From JBECKQ01 sp040235375 (GTDB lineage Bacteria; Planctomycetota; Phycisphaerae; UBA1845): a stretch of DNA of 29,971 bases. Numbering within the stretch: the first letter of the stretch is position 1; each line of letters opens with the position of its first letter. The DNA lies in the NCBI GenBank assembly GCA_040235375.1, contig JBECKQ010000473.1, forward strand, positions 1-29,971, in the 5' to 3' direction. The translations under genes were made by a program, and so were the position numbers. A model generated the notes under the pieces. That model was not told the origin of the DNA, ran no database searches, and worked only from the letters and a program-made list of their open reading frames with translations. This document shows, one piece after another, positions 20,140-29,287 of the stretch.

Positions 20140-23100
20140 TCATTGTGCGCTGGCGAACAGCCGGGCAAACACGGCGAAGTCGAGCAGGTCAACGTCGCCG
20201 TCTTCATCAAAATCGAACGTGCAGTAACACGAGGCGGTGACGATGGCGGACGGACCTTCGAGACAGGATGCCATGACTCCATAATCGCTCATCGTCACCA
20301 GGCCGTCATTGTCTGTGTCTCCCGGCGTTTCGCATCCGTCTGGCAATCCGTCCGTGTCGCAGTCGAGCCGGTCGTCGAAGCCGGGGCACGCGTCGATACA
20401 GTCGGGGACGGTGTCCCCGTCCGAGTCCTCGTCGATTGCCAACGTGGCCGTGTCACTGTATTCGAGGCAGGTGGGCTGCGTTGTGAACACGATCACCAGG
20501 TAGCTGCCCACATCCGCTGGACCGACGGGGTCAATCATGAGCGTCGGCTCGGTCACTTCAGGTACCACGACGCCGTCTTTCCGCCATTGATAGTTCAGGG
20601 CCGCGCCCTGCGTGTGGGCTGCGGCGCTGAAGGTTGCCGAGGTTCCTTCCAGAACGCACTGGCTGCCTGGTTGCAGGTCAATCACGATCTCGCGAACGAC
20701 CAGCTCGGTCGGATCGGACGTCGCCGAGGCGCAGCCGTTGGATACGACGCAGTGGTATTCAGCGGCGTCCGCCGCCGAAAGATCGTTAAAGTGGAGCAGA
20801 AAGGACGTTCCATCGGGAATAAGTGCGCCATCCTTGTACCACTGGTACCGCAGCGGCCCCGTTCCGGTTGCATCCACCTCGATTGACGTGCCGGCGCCGG
20901 CGCACGCTGTGACGGTAGCCGGCGGTTGCGTTACGATGCTGGGAGGCGATTCTACGATCAGAGTTGCGCCCTCGCTCGCGGCGACGACGCAGCCGGAGGC
21001 CACATCCACAGCATAGTCCCCCGCGTCTCCCGCCTGTACCGGGGATATGGATAGCGTCGGCGATTCAGCGCCGGAGATTCTGTCGTCATCGACCAGGGGG
21101 ACGCCATCGAGCCGCCATTGGTAAGTGAGTCCATCGCCGGCTGTTCCGACCTGAAATGTGACGGCGTCGCCAGGGCACGCCGTCGAAGGCGCCGGCTGAC
21201 CGACAATGAGAGAATCGCGCAAGCAGTTGTCGGGCTCGGCGTCGCCGTTGCAGTCATTGTTGTACAGTTGACAATCGTCAGGCCGGCCATTCGAATCGCA
21301 GTCGGTGCTGGTCCCTGCGGCGAGGTCTGCAGCATCGAGAGTTCCATTGAGGTTACAGTCGTCGTAAGCGATCTCCGCAAACCACGTGCCCCAGATGTCC
21401 GTCGCCTCGGCGTATTCCTGGAGTGTGCAGAACGTCTCGTCGTCGGTCGGATCGAGGGTCGTGTAGCTGTAGTCACCCCAGCGATTACGGCCGTAGCTGT
21501 CGATATTATTCTGGGGCGCCTGGCCCGCCTTGAGCAGAAGAGGCGCGGACATCACGCCGGGCGGGTCGTTGGCCAGTCGGGCCGCGAAGTACGCTCCGGC
21601 ATGTTGGCTGCTGCTCGAGCCCGTGAACCCCATGACGGCGTCGCCGAACCTGTTCACCATGATGGACGGAAAGAAGAAGTAAAGCGACGGGTCCGCGACG
21701 GTTCCCCATTGCACGAGCGACAGATCGGCTGTCGAGATTTCGTACCAGCGGGCGGCGGCGCCGGCGCCGCCCGCAATCGTGTGCGCGGTCCAGAGAGAGC
21801 CGTTGCGGTAGACGGCCATCATGAGGCGGTTGCCGACGGTGTCGAGTCGCGTTCCGCTGCCCAGCGCCGGTGCGTCAGGCGGGAAGCCGAATGACGGCGC
21901 CGCGATCACCCCGAGGTCGGTCAGCGTCGGCGCGGTCAAGGGACCGTCCAGCCGGCGGAGCCGAAGGCCGTTGGAGCCGTTGACCGAAACGAAGTACTCG
22001 CCGGGGGCCGCGCCGTAGGTGTGTGCCGGCTGGATCGCGCCTTCGAACGGCAGGCCTCGAAAGGCCGTAAGTCGTCCCAGATACGGCGTGGCGCCGAGCA
22101 GCGGGGCTTTGTAGATTGAGAAGATCGTCATGCCGCAATTGGCCATGTACGCGCTGGTGTATATGCCCTGTTCATCGACGCCGAGCGTCTCGTAGTCGGG
22201 AAAACAACCCTGATTGTCATCGCGCGAGGCGATGAAACTGGTCTTGTACCACGCGCCGGTTGGGTCGTCCGACATGGAGATCGCCAGGTAGATGCGCGAT
22301 ACGAAGTCCGAAACCACCACGATCCATCGCCCACTGTGCTGGTCGAAGAGGATTCGTGGATCGCCGTTGGAGCCGGGCAGAAACGACTGGAGGTGAACGT
22401 TGACGAGCTGCGCGCCGCTCGCCTTGTCGTAGACGGCAAAGTTGCGATTCACGGTTTCGACATAGTGCGCCGGGCCGACGGCGCCGTCGGTATCAGGCGG
22501 GTAGCTCCACGAGTTCGCGTCACCGCGGATGACCCCGCGGAAGCCTCGCTTTACGGTCGGCGGCGTGCCGGTGTCGCGGAAGCCGCCGGGTGGCGTGGCA
22601 CTCTCACCCGGGAATGACTCGCCGTACGCTTGCGGTTCTCGCGGCGGCGGAACCGCTTCGCCGGCAAGAAACGTACCGGTGCCGACCTCCCAGTCAAGCC
22701 CGCCGTAGTCCGTGCCGGTCAGATCGGTGTGGAAGGACAGGTCCTCGAAGTCGAGCGTGACGCGCTGAGGCCTTTCCGATTCAAGGCGAATGAACGCGAG
22801 ATCGTCAATGCCGTACCAGCCGGCACTGCGAAACGCAGGTATCGCATCTAAGACGATACGATCGACGTCGTGCAGGTCGATTGCAAACCAATGCGGTTTC
22901 GCGCCGATCTCGGTGAACAGTTCCGTTTGCGCCACCTGCTCACCATCTCGATAGCCGATGACGCGCAGTCCCGGAGTCCACACGCCCTTGTCAGCCTGCC
23001 CGGTGACGTAGACGCCGAGAACGTCTACTTCGCCGTTGAAGCCGATGCCCATCCGCGTGTCACCCCACTTGTTGGTGATGTAGCGCCGCCCGGAATGCGG

Positions 23101-23337
23101 AAACCTGGCTGCGCCGCGGCTGGGCACAACCCAGTGCCCGTGCTGAGGAGCGGGTGCGGGCGTCGACGGCGGGTTGGCGGCCTGTCGGGCCACCACTTCC
23201 GCCATGGTCTCGATCACCGATGGTCCGTACGCCGAAGGATCAACCGGTTCGCCGGTGATCGTTTTGCCGGTGCCCGCGTCAGCAATGGCCGGCACGAAGA
23301 GGACAAGCGCGAATCGAATCCACCTGAGTTGCTGCAT
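20140..23337 (-). CDS. Large secreted propeller-like protein with Ig-like and dockerin-like modules
   Basis: A 1065-residue exported protein. The start is ATG 23337, preceded by GGGGGA and followed by a signal peptide (MQQLRWIRFALVLFVPAIADA). The open frame continues upstream to 24084, but that part is antisense to the pseudopilin and not protein-like. Residues about 60-200 look like a jelly-roll lead-in (VTLDFEDLSF). Residues about 250-560 contain repeated strand-and-loop segments (GRWIVVVSDF, YTSAYMANCGMTIFSIYKAP, SLYFFFPSIMVNRFGDAVMG), suggestive of a beta-propeller. Residues about 590-640 are DCNxNG-type repeats. Three Ig-like repeats follow (YQWRLDG, YQWYKDG, YQWRKDG). The end is a thrombospondin-3/dockerin-like module (DSDGDTVPDCID ... 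FDEDGDVDLLDF). No catalytic motif was recognised. It is probably an adhesive or cell-surface protein. Confidence 0.85.
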   Translation of the reverse strand: MQQLRWIRFALVLFVPAIADAGTGKTITGEPVDPSAYGPSVIETMAEVVARQAANPPSTPAPAPQHGHWVVPSRGAARFPHSGRRYITNKWGDTRMGIGFNGEVDVLGVYVTGQADKGVWTPGLRVIGYRDGEQVAQTELFTEIGAKPHWFAIDLHDVDRIVLDAIPAFRSAGWYGIDDLAFIRLESERPQRVTLDFEDLSFHTDLTGTDYGGLDWEVGTGTFLAGEAVPPPREPQAYGESFPGESATPPGGFRDTGTPPTVKRGFRGVIRGDANSWSYPPDTDGAVGPAHYVETVNRNFAVYDKASGAQLVNVHLQSFLPGSNGDPRILFDQHSGRWIVVVSDFVSRIYLAISMSDDPTGAWYKTSFIASRDDNQGCFPDYETLGVDEQGIYTSAYMANCGMTIFSIYKAPLLGATPYLGRLTAFRGLPFEGAIQPAHTYGAAPGEYFVSVNGSNGLRLRRLDGPLTAPTLTDLGVIAAPSFGFPPDAPALGSGTRLDTVGNRLMMAVYRNGSLWTAHTIAGGAGAAARWYEISTADLSLVQWGTVADPSLYFFFPSIMVNRFGDAVMGFTGSSSSQHAGAYFAARLANDPPGVMSAPLLLKAGQAPQNNIDSYGRNRWGDYSYTTLDPTDDETFCTLQEYAEATDIWGTWFAEIAYDDCNLNGTLDAADLAAGTSTDCDSNGRPDDCQLYNNDCNGDAEPDNCLRDSLIVGQPAPSTACPGDAVTFQVGTAGDGLTYQWRLDGVPLVDDDRISGAESPTLSISPVQAGDAGDYAVDVASGCVVAASEGATLIVESPPSIVTQPPATVTACAGAGTSIEVDATGTGPLRYQWYKDGALIPDGTSFLLHFNDLSAADAAEYHCVVSNGCASATSDPTELVVREIVIDLQPGSQCVLEGTSATFSAAAHTQGAALNYQWRKDGVVVPEVTEPTLMIDPVGPADVGSYLVIVFTTQPTCLEYSDTATLAIDEDSDGDTVPDCIDACPGFDDRLDCDTDGLPDGCETPGDTDNDGLVTMSDYGVMASCLEGPSAIVTASCYCTFDFDEDGDVDLLDFAVFARLFASAQ

Positions 23338-23494
23338 TCTTTCCCCCGGGGACTGCTTGAGAGATCGAAAAAAGCACACCGATTTTAACGAACGCACGGG
23401 GCCGGTGCTATGGCCCCTGTTCGTTTGGCCATTGCCGAGGGGCACCAGAATGAGTTCACGTTGCCCGTCGCCGGCTTGTGGCCGACGGCACCGA

Positions 23495-24445
23495 TCAACG
23501 CGGGTCAACCCACGCGGCATCCACGCCGCGGACGTGAAACAGTTGATTCTGCCCGTCGAAGGGGACCGCGCCGTCGGCGTTGGTCCGGTAACCCAATGCG
23601 GGCAACTTGTCTCTGCTGCCGTGCCCATCAAGCCACAAAACCGACGCCGTGTCGAGATGACGAGGATCGACGGCCGTGCGGCTCTGCGGCGTACCGTCAA
23701 ATTCGGCCATTTCTCCGTCTGCCGGATCGACGTTGGGCGGATCGAGATTGAAGCCCTCGTTGCCGTAGCGCTCGGCGTCGCGTCCGTTATCGAGATAATC
23801 CATGCGGGGCGGCACTGCGGCAAGCCCGGCCTGCGGCAGGGGGAACGATGCCGCGGTTCCCATGCAATCGGCCACGGCCACGCACCGGCTGGGTGTCCGC
23901 ACGGCATCCATGAGAACAGGCCAGTTCTTGAAGCTTGTCGGATCGTCTTCGTCCCAGAGGCGGGAGTTGCCCAGAAACTGGTAGTTGTATCCGTAGCAGC
24001 CGTTTCGCTCGTCCCGCCAGCGGTCAACGGCGGGGCAGATGTACACCGGACTCGCGTAGTTCTGCCGATCGCTGGGTTCCCCAAACCGGTCCGTACCCGA
24101 CTTGATGGGCCGCGGGTCCGCGAACGGCGGGACGCCGACGTAACTGCCCATCATGGCGAGAAACGTGGGGCGATACTTGAGACCCCCGGCGATTTCCGTT
24201 TGCCAGTCGATGCCGTTGCCGAGGTTGGGCATCCGCGAGGGCGGCAATGCACCGTTATGGTCCAGGGCGTACATGACCAGTCCCTGGCCCAGCGTGCGAA
24301 GGCGGGTCAAACAGAGGGTGGCGCGGCTTTGCTGCCGCCCGTGAGAGAGAGCTGTCACGAAAACGCCGATCAGCAGCGCGATGATGCTGACGACGACCAG
24401 CAATTCGACGAGCGTGAAAGCGCGTTTGGGTGGCTTGCCGTTCAT
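23495..24445 (-). CDS. Type II pseudopilin-like protein (DUF1559-like)
   Basis: A 316-residue protein with a prepilin N-terminus: positive leader MNGKPPKR, then A9|F10-TLVE14 at the cleavage site, with the conserved glutamate at +5 of the mature chain and a 20-residue hydrophobic helix. The C-terminus has SVLWLDGHGSR, like the 'DGH' motif of planctomycete DUF1559 pseudopilins. Cleavage and methylation by a prepilin peptidase and assembly by a type II secretion or type IV pilus machine are expected from the family. The leader rules out the longer frame to 24523. It ends 157 bases before the large secreted gene. Confidence 0.88.
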   Translation of the reverse strand: MNGKPPKRAFTLVELLVVVSIIALLIGVFVTALSHGRQQSRATLCLTRLRTLGQGLVMYALDHNGALPPSRMPNLGNGIDWQTEIAGGLKYRPTFLAMMGSYVGVPPFADPRPIKSGTDRFGEPSDRQNYASPVYICPAVDRWRDERNGCYGYNYQFLGNSRLWDEDDPTSFKNWPVLMDAVRTPSRCVAVADCMGTAASFPLPQAGLAAVPPRMDYLDNGRDAERYGNEGFNLDPPNVDPADGEMAEFDGTPQSRTAVDPRHLDTASVLWLDGHGSRDKLPALGYRTNADGAVPFDGQNQLFHVRGVDAAWVDPR

Positions 24446-24787
24446 GGCCGGTACAACCGTCCGAACACGGAGCAGCCCACGGGCAATCATATGTTGAGAA
24501 TAAGGCCAGGAAAACCTGTTCACCAGACTGGCGACAGTCTGTCACGGTCCGTTGCCATTGGCCGGGAACATGGCGAGCGTGGTCCGGGGCGTACGACCGA
24601 TATCCCCACTGTCCGAAATCCGGCCGAAATGGCTCGCGCCGATAACGGAAGGGCGACTATGACGACGCGCCGGACGCGCCACCCGCGTTTTGGCCGCCTA
24701 TGATTTGCCGGCGGTCGAGCCCGCCGGCGAACCCGTCGAAAAGATCGTGGCCGGAGGGAGACGAGGGAAGCACATCAGGCTCAACCT
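24446..24787. other. Divergent intergenic region between pseudopilin and mgtC
   Basis: About 340 bases without a convincing gene. It must hold the promoters of both divergent genes, but no clear -35/-10 pair stands out. The only structure seen is the hairpin at 24707-24728 in the mgtC leader. Confidence 0.4.
24707..24728 (+). promoter_or_regulatory. GC hairpin in the mgtC leader
   Basis: GCCGGCGG pairs perfectly with CCGCCGGC around a six-base loop (TCGAGC), 59 bases before the mgtC ATG. There is no U-run, so it is not a classical terminator. Enterobacterial mgtC is controlled through its leader RNA, which makes structure here worth noting, but I see no homology to that leader. Confidence 0.35.
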
Positions 24788-25492
24788 ATGACCGGTGAAG
24801 CGACGAGTTGGATTCTGGACACGTGGCAATGGGAGGCCGTGCTACGCATGCTGGTGGCCGTCGCTGTCGGCGGCATCGTCGGACTCGAGCGCGAGTACCA
24901 CGGCCGGCCCGCGGGCTTCCGCACGCACCTGCTCGTATGTCTCGGGTGCTGCATCATCATGCTCGTCTCGATACACTTCGAGCGGATGTACACCTATCTC
25001 ACGCAGGAGAGCGTGGTGCGGCTCGATCCGGCGCGCGTCGCCTACGGCGTCGTCACAGGCATCGGCTTCCTCGGCGCGGGCGTGATCATGAAGTCCAACG
25101 GTTCCATTCACGGGCTCACGACGGCCGCATGCCTGTGGACGGTGGCCGCCCTCGGTCTCGCCGTCGGCGTCGGCATGTACGTGATCGTTGCCTTCGGAAC
25201 CATCTTCACGCTTCTCGCCCTGGTCGGAATGCGCCAGATCGGCGAGTCGATGAACAGCCACTTCTACCGCAAGGTACGCGTAACCCTGGCCGACACCGCC
25301 GATCCGCAGCGCGTCGTTCAGCGACTCGAGGAACGTGGGGCGACCATTCTCAACTCGTCAATCGATCACCGCAGAACGGAGGGGATGATCATCGCGACCT
25401 ACGGTCTGCGCTTCGGAGGCGAGCGCACGGCGTCCGAGGTGCTCGACATGGTCAAGGACGTTGGCGAGTTCGACCGCGTGGAAGTGGAGTGA
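24788..25492 (+). CDS. MgtC/SapB-family membrane protein
   Basis: A 234-residue inner-membrane protein. The N-terminal half has about five helices with the family signatures GGIVGLEREYHGRPAGFRTH (residues 28-47) and GVVTGIGFLGAGVIMK (about 88-103), followed by GLTTAACLW. The C-terminal 80 residues form a soluble ACT-like domain (VTLADTADPQRVVQRLEERG). Family members modulate growth at low magnesium and, in Salmonella, inhibit the F-type ATPase; the role in this organism is unknown. It is convergent with the HPt gene, only six bases separating the stops. Confidence 0.92.
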   Translation: MTGEATSWILDTWQWEAVLRMLVAVAVGGIVGLEREYHGRPAGFRTHLLVCLGCCIIMLVSIHFERMYTYLTQESVVRLDPARVAYGVVTGIGFLGAGVIMKSNGSIHGLTTAACLWTVAALGLAVGVGMYVIVAFGTIFTLLALVGMRQIGESMNSHFYRKVRVTLADTADPQRVVQRLEERGATILNSSIDHRRTEGMIIATYGLRFGGERTASEVLDMVKDVGEFDRVEVE

Positions 25493-25498
25493 TCCCGG

Positions 25499-25828
25499 TC
25501 AGAACCTGATGACCACCCGAGCGACGAGGCTGGAAAGCTCCTTGATGGAAGCGTTGATCGGCTCGACCTCGGCGGCGATCGCCAACCGTTCGAGTTCCGC
25601 CGCCTTCTGCGTGAGTATCGGGTAACCGTAACCGCTGGCGCTTCCTTTGAGCTGGTGGGCGAGCACGCGCACCTGCTCGAAGTTGCCGTTGTCCATCGCT
25701 TCGTTGATGGCTTCGAGCCGCTGCCCCAGCCCGCCGACGAATTCCTCCACGATGTCCTCGAAGGATGCGTCGTCCTGGGCCAGCAGGGACGGAATCAGAT
25801 CCTTGGGGTCCTTGGGATCGTCGGGCAT
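25499..25828 (-). CDS. Stand-alone histidine phosphotransfer (HPt) protein
   Basis: A 109-residue helical protein carrying the phospho-accepting histidine H58 in LAHQLKGSASGYGY, the standard HPt signature. It would relay phosphate between a hybrid sensor kinase and a response regulator. GGAGG lies seven bases before the ATG, so the start is firm. No kinase or regulator is encoded nearby, so it is an orphan whose partners lie elsewhere. Confidence 0.93.
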   Translation of the reverse strand: MPDDPKDPKDLIPSLLAQDDASFEDIVEEFVGGLGQRLEAINEAMDNGNFEQVRVLAHQLKGSASGYGYPILTQKAAELERLAIAAEVEPINASIKELSSLVARVVIRF

Positions 25829-25922
25829 GAATGACCTCCGGTAAGGCCTGCCAAATATCGGTCTCAGCCTGTCGGAGGTAATATCGGCCGATCAAGCGGC
25901 CGGCTTCCGCCCGAGCGGGGCT

Positions 25923-26840
25923 TTAGTCGCCGCCGTCCTTCTTCTTGTCACCTTTCAGAAGGCCGCCGATCCCGTTTTCAAGCTCTTTGCCGGCGTCGTT
26001 GAGCCCCTTGCCCAGTCCTTTCGTGCTCTCATTGAGCTTTTCGCCGATCTGCCGGCCGGTGTCCTGAAGTCCCTTCGAGACGTTCTGGACATCCGTCACC
26101 ACCTGTCCGACGACCTGGATCGTCGTATCGGCGATCCCGTCTAGCTGATCGAGTCCGGCCGTCAATCCGGCCATGACGTCCGCGGGCAGGACGTTTCCGG
26201 CCTTGGCGACAACCGCCTGAAGCACGGCCTTCATCAGGATGCCGGTGAGTTGGGCCAACACCACGCCGTTGTCCGAATCGGAGCCGATATCACTTAACTG
26301 GATTTCTTCGATGCTGATCGGGATACGGGTCAGCTCTCCGCCGAGGGGTATGACCTGAACGTTGACGTTGACGTTGCGAATGTCCACATCTTGAATGACA
26401 AAACGCTTGCCTTCCGATTCCTCTGCGGGTCGAGCGCTCTTGGATTCAAGCTTCTTGAGGTTGTTGATAATCTCGTCGTAGTTTGCCTTTGACCCATTGC
26501 GCTCGAGATTCAGATGCAGGTCCGCCAGCTTCAGCGTGGGCAGGACGACCTTCTCCTCCATGAGCGTGCCGAGCGAGACGGACACCTCACCTTTGCCCAA
26601 TTCGAGGAAGCTGTCGGATGAAAAGCCCTCCGGGTTGGCGACCGACAAATCGCCCATCGCGACTCGGCCGGACAGCACTCCCACATCCATATCTGCCAGC
26701 CGCGTCCGCACGCCGAGGGCATACGTGGCGCCGCGCTCCACGCCAACCTTGGCCAGCCGATCAATCCAAAGAAACGCGGCGGCCACCGCCACAATCGCCA
26801 CGACGACAACGGCGGCAATGATCTTCTTGACGTGTTTCAT
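25923..26840 (-). CDS. AsmA-like membrane-anchored protein
   Basis: A 305-residue protein. ATG 26840 opens with a lysine-rich N-terminus and a signal-anchor helix (IIAAVVVVAIVAVAAAFLW). Residues about 40-130 follow the AsmA N-terminal pattern: DVGVLSGRVAMGDLSVANPEGF, then LGKGEVSVSLGTLMEEKVVL, then DLHLNLERNG. The C-terminal tail is amphipathic and repeats LNESTKGLGKGLNDAGKEL-type segments, ending KKKDGGD. AsmA relatives act in envelope lipid transport or outer-membrane assembly; this one is much shorter than typical members. GAGG lies almost against the ATG, so an upstream start cannot be excluded. Confidence 0.75.
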   Translation of the reverse strand: MKHVKKIIAAVVVVAIVAVAAAFLWIDRLAKVGVERGATYALGVRTRLADMDVGVLSGRVAMGDLSVANPEGFSSDSFLELGKGEVSVSLGTLMEEKVVLPTLKLADLHLNLERNGSKANYDEIINNLKKLESKSARPAEESEGKRFVIQDVDIRNVNVNVQVIPLGGELTRIPISIEEIQLSDIGSDSDNGVVLAQLTGILMKAVLQAVVAKAGNVLPADVMAGLTAGLDQLDGIADTTIQVVGQVVTDVQNVSKGLQDTGRQIGEKLNESTKGLGKGLNDAGKELENGIGGLLKGDKKKDGGD

Positions 26841-27009
26841 CCTCTGGTACCCCCTGATTGGGCCGGCGAGCGGCTGCATGCCCGGATCGAGCAACCCGGA
26901 CGCGACCTCGTTTTTACTCACCAACCGCATGGCCGGCTCTGCGCCCGAACGGCGCCGCCTGCACGCTGGACTCAAGCGACTGCTCCGGCCCGCGACAGAT
27001 TTCTCTCAA

Positions 27010-27096
27010 CGGAGGAGGAGGGATTCGAACCCCCGGTACGGTTTCCCGTACACCGGTTTTCAAAACCGGCGCCTTCAGCCGCTCGGCCACTCCTCC
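27010..27096 (-). tRNA. tRNA-Ser (anticodon UGA, reads UCA)
   Basis: The full class II cloverleaf is visible. Acceptor arms are GGAGGAG (27096-27090) and CTCCTCC (27017-27011), with discriminator G at 27010. The anticodon stem CCGGT/ACCGG encloses loop TTTGAAA (anticodon TGA). The long variable arm has stem GTACGG/CCGTAC, and the T arm GGGGG-TTCGAAT-CCCTC is standard. CCA is not encoded. This is not tRNA-Sec, whose anticodon would be UCA. Confidence 0.96.
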
Positions 27097-27106
27097 AGGC
27101 CAAAAA

Positions 27107-27128
27107 TGACCTAAATCATTGACCTAAA
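27107..27128. repeat. Direct repeat TGACCTAAA x2 between tRNA-Ser and integrase
   Basis: TGACCTAAA occurs at 27107-27115 and again at 27120-27128, thirteen bases apart. It lies just upstream of the tRNA and about 47 bases before the recombinase start. It could be a recombinase arm-type site, an operator, or part of the tRNA promoter region. Confidence 0.35.
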
Positions 27129-27174
27129 CTGGCATCCGCGGTACCCTGCCTCCGGCAGTGAGAACGACGACCAC

Positions 27175-28719
27175 ATGGATCGAGCGAAGGTCATGGCACG
27201 CCCACGAATCTACGTCAATCGGCACGGCAAGCCCGTCAAAGCCATTACCGGCGTGAGCTTCAACAAAGCCCGCCGGAGGTTCTACATTATACTCCCAGGC
27301 GGTAAACGCCAAGAGTTCAGCACGTGGGAGGACGCTCACGCCGCGCTGGCCACTCTTGAGGCCGACACGCTTCCGCCCGGTGACATGGAGAAGATCGTGG
27401 GTGCCGCGAACGTGCGCCGGGCGTTGGCGCTTGACTACCTCGCGAAATCCGCGGCTTTCGCCGACCTCATGCATACTCCCACCATCGAAGGTCTTGTGAT
27501 GCAAGGCGGGTCGTTCGCTGCGGCCGCGCTGGGCGCGGCCAAGGCCGGGAATGCACTGGCCGACATCGTCGGCATCCCCAAGCAGGCCGTGGTGGAAGTG
27601 AATGATCGCCCCGCCTCGGGACCCCGGCTTGGCGACATCATCGCCCGATGGACCGAGCACAAGATGGAGGAGAAAGGAGAAGTCCGACGGCACCAGCGCG
27701 AAGTCGCCAAGCGATGGCAGACCTTCGTCACGCAAGTGGGGAACCTCTACGTTGGCCAGATCAGCCCAGCGCACTTTCGGACGTACCACTCGTGGGCCAG
27801 CCGCGAATCGGCGAGCCGAACCTGCGGCAAGTGGTTCAATGACCACGTCACGACAGTCAAGAGCGTGCTCAGGTTCGTGCGGAAGAAGTATCCTGAATGG
27901 CCCTGGCCAACGGGCATACTGGAGTGGGCCGATTCGTATGATGTGAAGCCCTACAAGCCGAAGCCGTCGAACAAGCAGCCGATGCCCGCCGAAGTCTTCC
28001 AATCGCTGGTCGGCGCCGCAGACGAGTGGAAGCGCATCGATGTGGCGGTCTTCGACACAGGCACCCAGGCGGGCAGGGCAAGGAAGAACCAGGCCCTCCG
28101 CACGCGCCGTGACGGATGGCAACTCGAGGCCCTCCTCCGGCTCGGAATCAACTGCGGACTCGACCCGATCGACTGCGAACGGATTGCGTGGGAGAACCTT
28201 CGACTCGACGCTGACACGCCCCATATGAGACTGCCGCGCCGAAAAGTCGAGAGCCGAGTCGGAGACTCGATCGAGCGAATTACGCCGCTCCTGCCAAGCA
28301 CCGTCAAGGCGTTGGAGGCTTGGCGGGGGTTCGAGAGACGAAGCCGAGGGCCGGTCTTCCTCTCGGCCGCGAAAGGACCGTATCGCCCGGACCGATTGGG
28401 ACGAGCCATCAAACGGCTGCGTGATAGCAAAGGCATCAGTGGTGATTGGTCGTTCAAGCACCTGAGAAATGTGGTGCCGTCGTTGGGGCGTCGATACCGA
28501 CGACCACGGGACGAACGGGAAGCATTCCTCGGTCATGTCGCAGGGACGTCGCGATTCTACGACGGGGACGTTGATGAGAGCTTCCTCATTCCACTGGTCA
28601 ACCTGCTGGGTAAGCAGTACCTCGACGGTGAAAAGGTTCGACGCGGGCGGAAGACCGCCGAACCATCAAGGAACACCATCTCGCCTGACCGGCGTAGCCA
28701 TGCCAGACGGACACGTTGA
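27175..28719 (+). CDS. Divergent tyrosine recombinase/integrase
   Basis: A 514-residue site-specific recombinase. The basic N-terminus (ARPRIYVNRHGKPVK) resembles an arm-binding domain. Residues about 150-260 are the core-binding domain (LGDIIARWTEHKMEE ...). The catalytic domain follows: K428-H-L-R431 as the HxxR box with Lys for the first His, L452-G-H454, and the nucleophile Y462 (SRFYDGD). At the first catalytic arginine position the sequence reads CGLDPIDC, with D330 in place of Arg; I believe similar planctomycete integrase-like proteins share this. It lies next to tRNA-Ser, a common integration target, though on the tRNA's 5' side, which is unusual. ATG 27193 is an alternative start. 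Confidence 0.78.
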   Translation: MDRAKVMARPRIYVNRHGKPVKAITGVSFNKARRRFYIILPGGKRQEFSTWEDAHAALATLEADTLPPGDMEKIVGAANVRRALALDYLAKSAAFADLMHTPTIEGLVMQGGSFAAAALGAAKAGNALADIVGIPKQAVVEVNDRPASGPRLGDIIARWTEHKMEEKGEVRRHQREVAKRWQTFVTQVGNLYVGQISPAHFRTYHSWASRESASRTCGKWFNDHVTTVKSVLRFVRKKYPEWPWPTGILEWADSYDVKPYKPKPSNKQPMPAEVFQSLVGAADEWKRIDVAVFDTGTQAGRARKNQALRTRRDGWQLEALLRLGINCGLDPIDCERIAWENLRLDADTPHMRLPRRKVESRVGDSIERITPLLPSTVKALEAWRGFERRSRGPVFLSAAKGPYRPDRLGRAIKRLRDSKGISGDWSFKHLRNVVPSLGRRYRRPRDEREAFLGHVAGTSRFYDGDVDESFLIPLVNLLGKQYLDGEKVRRGRKTAEPSRNTISPDRRSHARRTR

Positions 28720-28861
28720 GCACATTGTACGTCAGGTCGGCCCGGTCGCGTTGCCGCTTCGCTAGCACGGCTTGGATCTTTATCTCCAGCTCTGGAACGC
28801 GCTCGTGCGGTTCGGAGTAACGCGGGCTCAATCGGCTCTTTATCCCGGTTGCTTGGCTCAT
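28598..28861 (-). CDS. Possible small hypothetical protein (87 aa)
   Basis: From ATG 28861 the first 55 residues read like a real, charged helical protein (SEPHERVPELEIKIQAVLAK). The last third is antisense to the integrase end and may be spurious. It follows the next frame by 52 bases on the same strand. I do not recognise a family. Confidence 0.3.
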   Translation of the reverse strand: MSQATGIKSRLSPRYSEPHERVPELEIKIQAVLAKRQRDRADLTYNVLNVSVWHGYAGQARWCSLMVRRSSARVEPFHRRGTAYPAG

Positions 28862-28913
28862 CGCACATCGTCTCAGCCCCAATGACCGCTGCTTTTCCCG
28901 TGCGGATAGCGCG

Positions 28914-29279
28914 TTACGGAACAGTTGGCACACGCGGTATTCGGTTGCGGAAATCGTACTTGTCGGACGGCGGTACCGCCCAGATCGAAAGGACGAAGTC
29001 GAGGAAGTTGTCGAGCGGCTCGACGTATGCGCGAAGAGTGCCGATTCGTTCCACCTCACCGAATGCAATGGCGTCGTTGAACTCGTGGATGACCACGATC
29101 TTCCTTTGGCAACCAGGAGCACGGAGAAACAGCGCCGTATCGTCCGAGGTGTACACGTCGTCCTGGACTGGGCAGCGCCGCCGGCACCATCCTCCTGATC
29201 CTGTTGTGGACCGGAAGACGCCCGACGATTTCGAAAGCGGCGGCTGCAGGACAGCCTGTTTTGGTGCAAGCGGCGGCAT
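28914..29279 (-). CDS. Hypothetical protein (121 aa)
   Basis: The second half has a well-formed protein character (KIVVIHEFNDAIAFGEVERI, YVEPLDNFLDFVLSIWAVPP); the first 40 residues are less convincing. It begins eight bases after the preceding frame and could be its operon partner, or the two could be one gene split by a frameshift. No ribosome site is clear at ATG 29279. Family unknown. Confidence 0.45.
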   Translation of the reverse strand: MPPLAPKQAVLQPPLSKSSGVFRSTTGSGGWCRRRCPVQDDVYTSDDTALFLRAPGCQRKIVVIHEFNDAIAFGEVERIGTLRAYVEPLDNFLDFVLSIWAVPPSDKYDFRNRIPRVPTVP

Positions 29280-29287
29280 CGATCGAA

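Noticed and set aside
23338..24084. N-terminal extension of the large secreted protein
   Set aside because: The 249 extra residues are antisense-like in composition, overlap the pseudopilin in another frame, and would bury a good signal peptide that starts at 23337 behind its own ribosome site.
27010..27096. tRNA-Sec, in view of the selenoprotein
   Set aside because: The anticodon is UGA and the arm lengths are those of normal tRNA-Ser; tRNA-Sec would have anticodon UCA and a longer acceptor arm.
27124..28536. 470-residue minus-strand frame over the integrase
   Set aside because: The plus strand contains recombinase motifs in order; the minus frame has none and starts inside them.
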